From assembly GCA_019095985.1 (NCBI GenBank), contig CM032660.1, forward strand, positions 34,600,240 through 34,664,239: DNA of 64,000 bases, in the 5' to 3' direction. The notes under the pieces were generated by a model. The model saw nothing but the letters and a program-made list of their open reading frames with translations, made no database searches and was not told the DNA's origin. This DNA comes from Streblospio benedicti (taxonomy: Eukaryota > Annelida > Polychaeta > Spionida > Spionidae). The position numbers and the translations under genes were made by a program. Numbering within the stretch: the stretch's first letter is position 1; every line of letters begins with the position of its first letter. Below are positions 54,118-64,000 of the stretch, in pieces.

Positions 54118-54403
54118 CTTTACATTTTACACCAACTCATTGGCACACCTTTTGATCATCAATTGATCATACTCCCATCGGCAGCACATTCAGTGCACAC
54201 TGCTAATCACTCATACAGTCACTCACTCACGCTTTCAATCCAATGACCTGTACCTAATTAACGTGTAGCTGCCACGGAGCTACGTGCAACTATTTGTGTA
54301 TGAGTTTGCACAGCACCCTCAACCAGACCCGACCGGGAAATCGAACTCACGGCCTACTGGTCACGAGTCCAACTGCCTATCCACTTGGCCACAGAGGTAC
54401 AAA
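54118..54403 (-). repeat. tRNA-derived SINE, minus strand
   Basis: On the minus strand the head reads GTGGCCAAGTGGATAGGCAG (A box), then GACTCGTGACC and GTGAGTTCGATTTCC (B box), followed by a body with GGTTGAGGGTGCTGTGC and CACGTTAATTAGGTACAGGTC. The same body is in the copy at 60466. It is a polymerase III-type retroposon, not a functional tRNA gene. Confidence 0.8.
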
Positions 54404-56916
54404 TAAACATTATGATTTTCATATTCAGGTTGGCAGTATAAAGTTCATGTCCTTGTTGACTGCGTCGTGGGCCCTTAGGTAACATAATTCTACTGGCAAA
54501 CAACTTCAGAAGCCTTCGCAGATAAAAGAACTCACGTAGTTTGAAAACAATAGCTATCATAAGGCCCCACCCTGCGGCTCAGTTGGCTACCTAACCTGCC
54601 TCTGGTGGTCCATGTACCAACACCACGTGGCCTCCCTCTGCTATAATCATCAACATTGATGGGTGCAGAGTATTCACTCAGGCAAACAAAAACAAAACTC
54701 CATAACACAATGAGAATGGCATTAAGTCACCTTCTAATCCCAGCATTGAGACCCGGATGTCTCGAAATCTGGTGACACTAACACAAAAGTGTCCCCGGGG
54801 CCAGAGGTTTGACTTTAATCTTGGGCCCCTTTGATCTTCAGTTAGCTTCAGTTCTTTTTTCTAAAGTGCTAAATGACGTAAACTAATGACGTTTTCACGT
54901 CATTTCCCGACAGTGCAAAAGTTTAAAAGGTTTTAGGAGCCATTTTACATTTATGTAAATGGTCAGTGACTTTTGCAGAGTGCAAAGGAAATACTGTGTT
55001 GGCCATTGTTGTTTGTCTTTATAGCAATTGTCTATTTAATGACCCTGTACGAGTGGTCTGCTGTGATTATTATAAGTGTTTCTTTTGAAAAAAAAAAAGT
55101 TTCTTGATGATTTCTTGCCGACTAAATCTGTGAAGATCGTTCTTGAAAAATATTTCAGACAGGACCATTACCAAATTTGTTAGGTTCTTCCCAAAACGAA
55201 ATAAAAATGGATCATGCCATGTCCAGTTTTGTTTCGTTCATTGCAATCGGTAAAAGACATTTATAAAACATATAAATGTAAGGATTTTTTTTTTTTTTGT
55301 TTTAGAACATTATATCGGTAAATAGAAACATGGAAACCGTTGTGTCTGTCGTGCATTGTTTTTCTATAAATCAATTGTAATTAGCGTTTTCGACGTTGAA
55401 ACGTATATTTTATGGTGATATGTTGCTAATATAAATGTTCATGTAAATCGGAAGGTTTATAGTCGTGATCCGAGTATTTTGCATAGCGATTGTGTTTAAA
55501 TCTGTATGTGATGTGTTTATTTACTCCGTGACTGGGTGGTAAGTGCATTCTGCCAGTTCGCTGACTCAGCCCAAGACAGGATAAATGACAAATGCACTTT
55601 GTTTACCAGTGTACCGAATTTGGATGAAGGTTAGATAGAATTCCATTAGTCTCATTAGTAGATACGGAAGAAATAACAGCCCAACGTAATGATCTGAAAT
55701 ATGAAACAATAAAATCTAAAATGCAAGTCATACCGAATATTTGCACAAACAATCAAGCAAAAAGCGTCAACGTTTAGTAGAGCGTGACGGGTTTATCTAT
55801 ACGGAAACTGAATTGAATGGCATTTGGAGAGGTGTTGGGCACTGAGGTTTGAAAATACTGGCATCGTCTATCAAATGACGCTCAGGGCTAACTTTATTGT
55901 GAATATAGGACACCCAGGTTTAATACTATATGAGTAATATTGAATCTATATCTTGGGTCTTAAATATGAAGACAACAACAAAATATCAACATATCAAAAT
56001 ATCATCACCTATAACACAGGTAGCAAAATTTGAAACAAGTTATAGAAACATTTTGCCCTGGCAAAAGTGTGGGTCTATGCCCCGGGGTCTCTGCTTTGAG
56101 ATTTACAGAAATGAGGGTGTCTTTGGGGTTTGGCTGCCAAGAAATAGGGGGTCTTAGATATTTTGTAATCTAAAAAATCAAGGGTCTTCGTACCCCGACT
56201 GTGGAAGAGCCCCCCCCCCCCCCCCCCCCCCACCCCGGGGCGTTTCATATGTTGCCTGCCATAGGTCTTCAGTGTGACGTCACGTGAAGATGTAATAAAG
56301 TCCGGGCTGCTATTTTTCTACAGTTACTTACCCTAACACACATTTTCCATGCTGTAACGTGTATCACACAGTGCCGTGCTGTAAAGGTACGTGTGCAGGG
56401 TCAACAAGAGACAGAAATTAAAGGTTGCAGTTGGCATATTCATTTGATTGAGCCTGCACCGTTACAACCTATTGCCTTGTCTGTATTTGTAGACATGGTC
56501 TTTCAAAAAACTTAATATGGTGAAGAGAAATAATCATTTCAGCAGTGAGCAATCTGCTACGCTTGGAACAGTTCTTGCACGGCCATTAAATCTAATTCTA
56601 ATCAGTTGAGTTCTAGCGAAGGATCCAATACTTCTGTATTTTGCAAGATACAAAATAGGAAGAAAGAAAGGAAATGCCCGTCTCATATATTAAGAGGGGT
56701 GGGTGGGGGCTAAGGGGTTGAGAATTACCACATACCTAATCTTTTGTCTATTGTCATTTTTCCCATGTCCTACAATATTTTGGGTTTTACCTACACGCAA
56801 CTTTCATAAAATCCATTTTTTTCCGTTTTCCCACATCTCGTTTCCTTATAAACCCACTCCATTAAGTTTCAATTAACATTCTTTAGGATCACTGAAATCA
56901 ATGAATCAATCAAACT

Positions 56917-56970
<54 letters not shown>

Positions 56971-57338
56971 TAATCAAAATACACTTAAAGGCCACCCTCA
57001 TTCATAATAACTGCACAGTGGCCATGCCCCTCGCAAAAGATTAAAAGAGGCGAGGGAGACTCTATCGAGATAACATTTATCAGTAGGGGTAGTAGAAAAT
57101 ACATTTTTTTTTGTAAATCAAATCAGAGCAGAAATCAAACACCATCTCCCATCTGAGACTGCTTCATTCTAAACGTGGAAGCCCCGTGAATCACAAAGCT
57201 CTCAGCGAGACCGTAATTTCCTACGGTGGATGCAAATTGAATAGCCGTGGGCTGGGCTTCAATTGACCGCGAACGCGCGTGTACTGAATTCTGAATGCAC
57301 GCTCTAGTAAAGGCGGGAGATTGCAGTAATTCTTGATA
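54404..57338. other. Non-coding DNA with homopolymer and tetranucleotide runs
   Basis: It includes a C run (about 56211-56231) and an (AATC)n microsatellite (about 56915-56972). No gene is seen. Confidence 0.55.
56911..56975. repeat. (AATC)n microsatellite
   Basis: About fourteen near-perfect AATC units. Confidence 0.95.
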
Positions 57339-57500
57339 CAGTAGAACCTCCAATTAGGACCACCTCTTAATGAGACCACTTCCATAATTTCATGGCCCAA
57401 AACCTTCATAGTGCTACCAAATTAACCTCTATATAGAGACCACATCTCTATTGCGACCACCTAATATAGGTCCCAAAGGTGGTCTTAAAAGATCTACTGT
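57339..57500 (+). repeat. pogo-like MITE, copy H
   Basis: TA then CAGTAGAACCTCCAATTAGG at the left and GATCTACTG then TA at the right, a good example of the TA target duplication. Confidence 0.85.
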
Positions 57501-58960
57501 ATTCTTGATACTCAAGTCAAAGTAAAAAAATGTGTTTATTATAATGACACAGTAGATCTACAGTAATTAATACAATATACAAATACACACAGATCTACCC
57601 AATTATCGTTTATGTGTACGCAATCCTCACAACAACATGGTGCGACTAGCTCCTAACACCGCTTTACCTCACCCATGTTGAAGAGATTTTCCCAACAAGG
57701 ACTGACAGTAGAAGCACCATGATATGAAAGGGGCGGTTTTATAAAGAAGTGGGATATGGGGGAAAGGTCCCGAAAAAAGAGGGATCTGGGGAAAATGCCT
57801 AAAAAGAAGGATATGGCATTCCATGTACATGTAGGTGAGATGTGGAGAAAATGCCTAAACAATTGTGGGATATTTTATTATATTATATGGGGAATAGGCC
57901 AGAACAATTGTGGGATATGGGGAAAATGCCAACTAAACTAGGGGTGTTGGATTTTTTTTACCCCATATACCCCCACCCCCCCACACACTCGCACACCTCC
58001 CCCCTCGTCCCCAACCACTATCATGATATGAAAACACGCGTAAAAACAGCATGGCGCACCACACGTCTGGAGCCTCACAAATGATACTGACTTTGTAACG
58101 TGAGCGCTACTCCATTATCCCCACGTGCTTACATTCTGTGTGCATACAAAAAGAAAGGCTTTTACTGCAATGCACTTTGCACTGAGTGTTATTAGGATGA
58201 TGTGAAGAAATTAGCATTGCAGTTGATGAGGCTTCTTGTGTTTAGATTGGAGAGAAACCGGTTATTTTCTCCTTCTCGTGTATGTTCTTCTATAACATGG
58301 TTATAACGTTATCTGTGGCAGGCAAGTTTAAGATTGACAAAATTATGAATTGATTTTGTCAAATTATGATTTCAACCCACATTTTTTATTTCTGTAATTA
58401 TATCATGTATGCTCTAATATGAATGTTATGGAAACATATTTCAAAATCTACTATCAAGTGGGTCTTTGTAATAATACAGAAGAATCTATCAGGTCTGTGG
58501 CAATATTAATTAGGGGTTATATTGTTATTGTCGCGCTTGTTGCCATTATGTCAGCAGACAAACCATTTATAATAAATGCCCAGTTTTGTTTTAAAGAAAA
58601 GCAGGTAAATACCTCAAAGTAATTGAATCATGTGATTTATATTATGCAAATGACATAATTTGTGATACATCCATTTTAAATTTATAATGTACGACAGCTT
58701 AACTTTTAAATGGATTCATGGCAAAATTAATTTTGTCATTCTCATAAAATGAAATCCAGTGAGATTAATCTCAAAAAGATATATTACGGTCTCCTTACTT
58801 TAATTCAGACAGGCAATGCATCATACAATATAAAGGCAAGTTTTACATGAGTTCTCTCCACAGTTATCTCATGATCACAAGACATTTTAGAATAGAATAA
58901 ATGTCAAATAATCAAAGGGAGAAATGAATATGCAGGTTTAAAATAATTTAAAGTAAGGGA
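57501..58960. other. Non-coding DNA with a degenerate minisatellite
   Basis: 57745-57930 repeats a phrase like GGGATATGGGGAAAATGCC about four times with variation. The rest is AT-rich without a gene. Confidence 0.55.
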
Positions 58961-59445
58961 TCGACCGTCATTAGTTTTACAGGGGGGGGGGTGTCATTTG
59001 GTGGGTGGGGGTCGATCAATTTTCTTTGGTCACAGAGGGGAGAGCGCTCAATTTTAATTCAAAGTGAGGGGGAGGGCGCTCAATTCTCAAACTGAAAAGG
59101 TAATATTTTTCGCACTTTTGTCGCGATTTGATGCATTCCTGCAAATATGCACGCTTTTGCATTTAACTGTATTGTAATGTCAAGTGAAATAGATTGCTAA
59201 ATATGTATTCATTGACCATTGACAGTGAATGATTCATTGCAATACATCTGTCCAATATCGAACTTTATGATCCGAAAGTATGTCATTGTACATATTTATC
59301 TGGGTGGGGTGGGGGTGGGGGCGCTCAGTTTCTTTATGTTCATATTATATGGGGAGGGCATTCAATTTCAACGTAGAGAGTTAGGGAGGGCGTTCATTTT
59401 TTATCGTCAATACCAAATGACACCTGTAAAATTAACGGTGCTCGC
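58961..59445. repeat. Inverted-repeat element of about 480 bp
   Basis: The left end holds CCGTCATTAGTTTTACAGG, then GTGTCATTTGGT. The right end is ACCAAATGACACCTGTAAAATTAACGG, its imperfect reverse complement. The interior repeats a GGGAGGGCGCTCAATTT-like phrase four to five times. A non-autonomous DNA transposon or MITE. No coding capacity. Confidence 0.8.
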
Positions 59446-60309
59446 TAACTAAGGATGTACAAAGTAAGAGATTACCATCATACTGTTCATTTGTTCATCT
59501 TTAATATCCATATATCCGGTTGCCACCTACCAAGGCAATATCATCCCGTGTGTCAGAGGCTACACCTACGCATGTACACGCCCTCCTCCCATTCAGTCGT
59601 GTGAATAGCGCCTTATTTCTCCATCAGCCATGTTTTGCCAGCATTATTCACAAGATCCCATGAGACTTGCAGGTACATGTTAACAGCAACAACAGCAGAG
59701 AATAAACAGTGGAGGTGGATAGAGCCTCGCCTTGCTATCTGACACCGAGAGAACAAAGAGTAAGGTACCCCCATTGACGTGTTACATGTATACAAGGCTG
59801 GTGGTGTCACCTTGGGAGGAAGAAATTTGCCATCATACAGCCAATCCCACTGACAGACAGTTACCTGCACGTAATAGAGCTTTGTTAAGAATTCTATATA
59901 TATGTACCCCCCAATATGGCATATGGCAGAGGGTTGTAGAAAAGGATGATGTTGCAATGTTTGTGCAGACTATAATGTAGTGCATATGATACAATAGTAC
60001 ATACTATCAAGTATTCTTATACCTGTAAATATGTGGCAGAACTTATATTAAAGCATGAAAAACTAAAACAGATGAAACCTATGCAGATCCCATTTCTGAA
60101 GTCCGTATCTGTATTCAGTGCAAAGTCATTTCCATGTACAGTACAATATCTTTACGATTTTACAATACGTGGTCATATCCCTTTATATTAAGTACAGATC
60201 CATACACTCAAACCCCAACCGTGGACTGTGTCTAACCGTGCAAAAGTGGTGATCATTGTTGTAGTAACTACCCTGATGTGAAAACAATCCTCTGCCTTTG
60301 GTAGAAGTA
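59446..60309. other. Non-coding DNA
   Basis: No gene or recognised element. Confidence 0.5.
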
Positions 60310-60464
60310 CAGTAGAGCCTCTCTATTAGGATCACTTTGGGACCAGTGTTAGGTCGTCCCAATAGATAGGTGGTCTCATTTTGGTAGATGTGTGAAGGTT
60401 GAAAAGTGGTCTTATTATAGAGGTGGTCTCAATAGAGAGGTGGTCGTAATTGGAGGTTCTATTG
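60310..60464 (-). repeat. pogo-like MITE, copy I
   Basis: CAGTAGAGCCTCTCTATTAGG at the left, TAATTGGAGGTTCTATTG at the right, reverse orientation. Its right end abuts a SINE. Confidence 0.85.
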
Positions 60465-60465
60465 C

Positions 60466-60795
60466 ACATATGCTTCCGTGGCCGAGTGGATAGGGAGTTG
60501 GACTCGTGACCCGAAGGTCGTGGGTTCGATTCCCGGTCGGGTCTGATGGTGGGTGTTGAGCAAACCTACCTCTAACAGGTTGCACACTGCTCCGTGGTAC
60601 CTACACGTTAAATAGGTACAGGTCAGGCGAGCGAACGCAAATGTGAGTGATTAGCACTTCTGCGCTACGGTTGCGATGTGCTGTATGCTCCCCGGGGAGT
60701 TGAGAAGGATCCCAATGACCTGGTGTAAATATGTAAAGTCGCTAGAGCACGATAACAGTGAATTGCGACTATAAATAAACACATTTACATTTTTT
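60466..60795 (+). repeat. tRNA-derived SINE, plus strand
   Basis: The A box is in GTGGCCGAGTGGATAGGGAG, the anticodon-arm-like part is TTGGACTCGTGACCCGAAG, and the B box is GTGGGTTCGATTCCC. A body of about 250 bp follows and ends in an AT-rich tail ATAAATAAACACATTTACAT. The anticodon position would read CGT, so a tRNA-Thr-like ancestor is possible. The body is shared with 54118-54403. Confidence 0.85.
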
Positions 60796-62526
60796 ACATT
60801 TTACATATGTATTTCGACCTCCGAGGCGGCAGCGGCCGCCGACTGAGTCGCCATGACCTAATTCCTGCTCACTCCAACATGCCGCTTCCTCAAGTGTTCA
60901 CGCCGCCGTGTGGAGGGATGGGCGAGGGCTCGTCACCCGGACACCAACGAGCCATATATCAGCAGTCACCATAGGCATTGCAGATGGGTGGCAGGGGCGT
61001 GCGCCCATTCCTTGCCAAAAACATGGATCTGCCAGTGGTCAGCTGGGTGTTGTAGCGTGACTACTGCAACTATCAAAATGAAGATGGTTTTGTTGGGTTG
61101 AGTTTGGTGGTTGTTTATTGTTCAGTTTCTTTTTGGGAATAATAACATGAAAGGCGTATTACAATTAACACTGTATTTGGTATGCAGCATATGGTTTCAT
61201 ATATTTTTGTTATTCTTTTTGCTACGTTTCAAGCCCAAGCTTTAAGTTTCAAATTTGACAAATCACTTCATTTTAACTGTTTACTAGATTGAAGTCTCCT
61301 TTTCAATATCCCCTAAGAATATAAATAAATGCATTACAATTCAAGGTGTCAGTGAATTAAATGTGCTTCCCTCACGTTCTTTACCGCAGTTGTAGTGGAG
61401 TATCTATTAATCTGGATTATTTATTAATCTAGCAAGAGTTGATGTAATTATGCAGTAAGCTTTGCAGTGCAGATTAATAATACAAGTACCGGCCACTTGA
61501 CCACAAAAGTAGTGTGTAAGCAGCAGACTGAGTGTTATACAGCAGTGTAGAGATCACCTCGGCACGAGAAGATATGCAAATAGGCGTAATGATGATCACC
61601 ACGCGATGTCCCGTGCTGGGGCTTCATTGCCAGGTCTCAGACAGCACAGCTACACGTGTTACCCATAATACTCATCTATAATTGACAGTCTACAGTGTTC
61701 TAATGTCCAAGGTTGCACAATAAACGTTGCATATTATGTCTAAATGCCTTGCTGGTCACTGTAATTTATCCCAAACTCCAAAGCACAACGTAGCGTCTAT
61801 TTCTATGTATTAAAATGCTTGCTGTTGTTGTAGTTTGTTTTTGTTGTTTTTGTACTTGTTTTCTTTTTGTTGTTTTGTTTTGTTTTTTGGTGGGGTGGGG
61901 TTGGGGTGGGAAGAGTTGTTTATAGGTCAAACCCGGAATGAAACTGAGCTTTAATACATTTGTTTTTAAAGTTAAGTTTCTGTCCGAAAATAGCTTCATT
62001 GCTGTGAAAAATGGGTCTAAATTCCAACATTTCTTTAGGGGAGCCTACGCCCAAACTCCCCAAGAAAATCCGCGCCCTAAGATATTTACCTGCATCTTTG
62101 CCCTACATCCCATTTGACCTCCCATATGTTACAACCCTGGCTACGGCCCTGTTGTCACACCTGGATTTTAACCCTCTTCAGGTCGAATCATTTGAGTTCA
62201 ATGATGCTCAAATTTAGTTTGCAGCTTGAAACTGGTTATCACGATGGCTCTGCGTCAACATTGTGGTTAGAAAAAAAACTTTGACTCTGCTTGATGCACG
62301 CGTATAAAAACGGAACAGATAGAGGGTAATTTAGTTGGTAATGAGTCATCCTCGCCGGAGCTCACCCTGATTCATAGCTCATTCCAAGCAAAAATACAGC
62401 TAACGAGCCTAGGCCAGCAATATGAGGCCAGGGTGCCCTGAAATACGTGTTTTTATCATTTACCAATTTTTGTTCTCAGTAGTGTATTTGAAAATTATAT
62501 GTGAGCATATTTTCTTTATCAAAATA
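60796..62526. other. Non-coding DNA
   Basis: It contains a short remnant of the GGCAGATCCAGG MITE (about 60988-61035) and a (TTTTG)n-like run (61825-61890). No gene is seen. Confidence 0.5.
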
Positions 62527-62684
62527 CAGTAGAACCTGTCTATTAGGACCACCTTTGGGACTAGTGTTGAGTGGTCTCAAATAGAGGTGATCGCTATGCA
62601 GAGGTTCATTTTTGTAGCTTGAAAAATGTTTGGGACTGTGAAAAGTGGTCTTATTATAATGTTTGTCTTATTTGGAGGTTACAG
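62527..62684 (-). repeat. pogo-like MITE, copy J
   Basis: TA then CAGTAGAACCTGTCTATTAGG at the left and TTTGGAGGTTACAGTA at the right. Confidence 0.85.
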
Positions 62685-62708
62685 TACCCTCTACCGGTAT
62701 CGTATGTG

Positions 62709-62888
62709 TGGCAGATCAAGGTTTTCAGAAGGGGGTGGGGTGGCACATAACTGATCATCTCATGCTTTTCGTACATCCCATCGATGGCGAACATACCAAA
62801 AACTCTATTTTTTTTTTTTTTTTTTGGGGGGGCAATGCACCCCCAACTCCAACCCCCTGTTTTCCAATTACTAATTGAATCTCTGCCA
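62709..62888. repeat. MITE of the GGCAGATCCAGG family
   Basis: GGCAGATCAAGGTTTTCAG at the left, CATACCAAAAACTCTA and a long T/G run in the middle, and ATCTCTGCC at the right. Confidence 0.65.
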
Positions 62889-63017
62889 CTCGCACTCAAC
62901 GGTTACAGGTAGTCACATCACTCTCCATTGTTTACTACTTCTATGTAACCTTTGATGATACTCGTGTACACACTTACACATGCATGATGTTGGAATCACC
63001 TTGATCAACCCACAACA

Positions 63018-63199
63018 AGTAGAACCTCTCTATTAGGACCATCTTTGGGACCAGTGTTCTCAGGTGGTCTCAATAGAGAGAGTGATCTTTACACAGAGGT
63101 TCATTGTGGTGGTAGCTTTATGAAGGTTTGAGACAGTGAGAAATTGTCCTATCATAGAAGTGGTTTCAATAGAGAGGTGGTCTTAATTGGAGGTTACTG
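63018..63199 (-). repeat. pogo-like MITE, copy K
   Basis: AGTAGAACCTCTCTATTAGG at the left and TTAATTGGAGGTTACTG at the right. Confidence 0.85.
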
Positions 63200-63603
63200 C
63201 TACTACATAACCATTGATACTCATGTACACAACTGCACACGCATGATGTTGCGGCTCCATCTCCTTTACCCACCCAACACACGAGTGCTGACAAACACGG
63301 CAGCTTATGTAAGTTCCTGTTAAATTGGATTGTACCGCAGTGACTGCAGGAGGGGGCGTGAGTTAGCGGTAATTGCGTGAAGGCCGAGCAGGTTCCACCC
63401 CCGTACTTGAGTAACAAGAAGATTGAAGAATGAGCAGAAATGGGTCCTAAGTATTTACACACACGCGTCGAGTAAGACATTCACATGTGCAGGTGTGAAG
63501 TTTAATTCGGTTTAAATAATGCTTCGCAATGAGGGGGCATTTTCGTTATATTGCTGTGAGGTGTGTAATTAAAAGTGGTTTCCTTGTAAGTATATGGACA
63601 CTA
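63200..63603. other. Non-coding DNA
   Basis: No gene or recognised element. The phrase CACACGCATGATGTTG (63235-63252) echoes CACACATGCATGATGTTG before copy K (62975-62992), which hints at a short duplication around the MITE. Confidence 0.5.
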
Positions 63604-63782
63604 CGGTAGAGCCTCCAATTAAGATCACCTCACTATTAAGACCACCTCTATAATAAGACCGTCTTTCACGGTCCCAACGCCTAATAAAGCTGCCAGAATG
63701 AACATCTGTATAGAGACCACCTCTTTATTGAGACCACCTAACACAGGTCCCAAAGGTGGTCCTAATAGAGAGGTTCTACTGT
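63604..63782 (+). repeat. pogo-like MITE, copy L
   Basis: CGGTAGAGCCTCCAATTAAG at the left and TAGAGAGGTTCTACTG then TA at the right. A further GGTTCTACTGTA fragment follows at 63831. Confidence 0.85.
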
Positions 63783-64000
63783 ATATTATATTACAGGGAC
63801 ATGTCCTCTCACTAGTGTACAAATGGCGAGGTTCTACTGTACTTTGTTTACAAGAACCCGCTAACCTGAAGCTTTCAGTCACTTCACAAGACATTTGTCT
63901 ACTAAGCCCATTCATCACGTGACATTGTTGTGAAAATGTTTTTGCTCAGGATGTTATTGTTGTAGACTGCCGGAGACTCATTCGACTTGACAGAAAGCTT

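Noticed and set aside
54548-54690. Another tRNA-derived SINE (GCGGCTCAGTTGGCTA)
   Set aside because: There is an A-box-like phrase but no B box and no second copy in the window.
60466-60540. tRNA gene (tRNA-Thr-like head)
   Set aside because: The A and B boxes are good but the acceptor stem does not close and a 250-bp body shared with 54118-54403 follows. This is a SINE head.
62654-62899. Short frames on both strands
   Set aside because: They translate a MITE and its T/G homopolymer.

Overview
The window is a 64 kb piece of an animal genome. The coding pieces carry GT/AG-bounded introns, there are tRNA-derived SINEs, a spliced BIR (inhibitor-of-apoptosis) exon, and a dense mix of Gypsy, hAT, Helentron and short inverted-repeat elements. 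This suits a marine invertebrate, perhaps an invertebrate deuterostome such as a lancelet or hemichordate, but the species cannot be fixed from the sequence alone. There is one assembly gap of 100 N (10257-10356).

Left third (1-22.3 kb) is a nest of mobile elements. Two minus-strand copies of one Gypsy-type LTR retrotransposon family lie at 1-3090 and about 5640-10256. Both carry, between the Gag zinc knuckle and the protease, a domain with the hallmarks of the NADAR (YbiA-like, DUF1768) fold, an enzyme family that acts on ADP-ribose or riboflavin-pathway N-glycosides. Between the copies are two unrecognised minus-strand genes, one Cys-rich (3550-3819) and one of 205 residues (4971-5588). From 10.4 to 15 kb come a Helentron tail fragment, a hAT transposase with its N-terminal part inverted, and pieces of a RecQ-like helicase. 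From 15.0 to 17.75 kb a module that encodes an acidic segment ending in a textbook SUMO-interacting motif is present three times in tandem, the first copy fused to a secreted leucine-rich-repeat start. A 5'-truncated Helentron (17943-22259) follows, flanked by an exact 15-bp direct repeat.

From 22.5 to 27.9 kb lies a large family B DNA polymerase of the protein-primed (Polinton/virus) type, with an N-terminal zinc finger, an exonuclease domain with a very Cys-rich insert, and the Pol A, B and C motifs, in several blocks with intron-like gaps. Its first block starts with the same splice-acceptor and proline-rich segment as the SUMO-motif modules, so 15.4-27.9 kb reads as one family of related exons that was later split by the Helentron. 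No capsid, integrase or packaging ATPase is seen.

From 29.0 to 33.7 kb come host-type genes on the plus strand: a caspase/CHAT-like (clan CD) protein with a His-Gly and a Cys motif, half of a BIR domain, and two exons of a module that resembles neuralized-type proteins and has an ADP-ribosyltransferase-like HG motif. The rest (33.7-64 kb) shows no convincing gene. It is AT-rich intergenic or intronic DNA with at least twelve copies of a pogo-like 150-215 bp MITE, at least five copies of a second MITE that begins GGCAGATCCAGG, two tRNA-derived SINEs, a foldback element, a 480-bp inverted-repeat element and several microsatellites.
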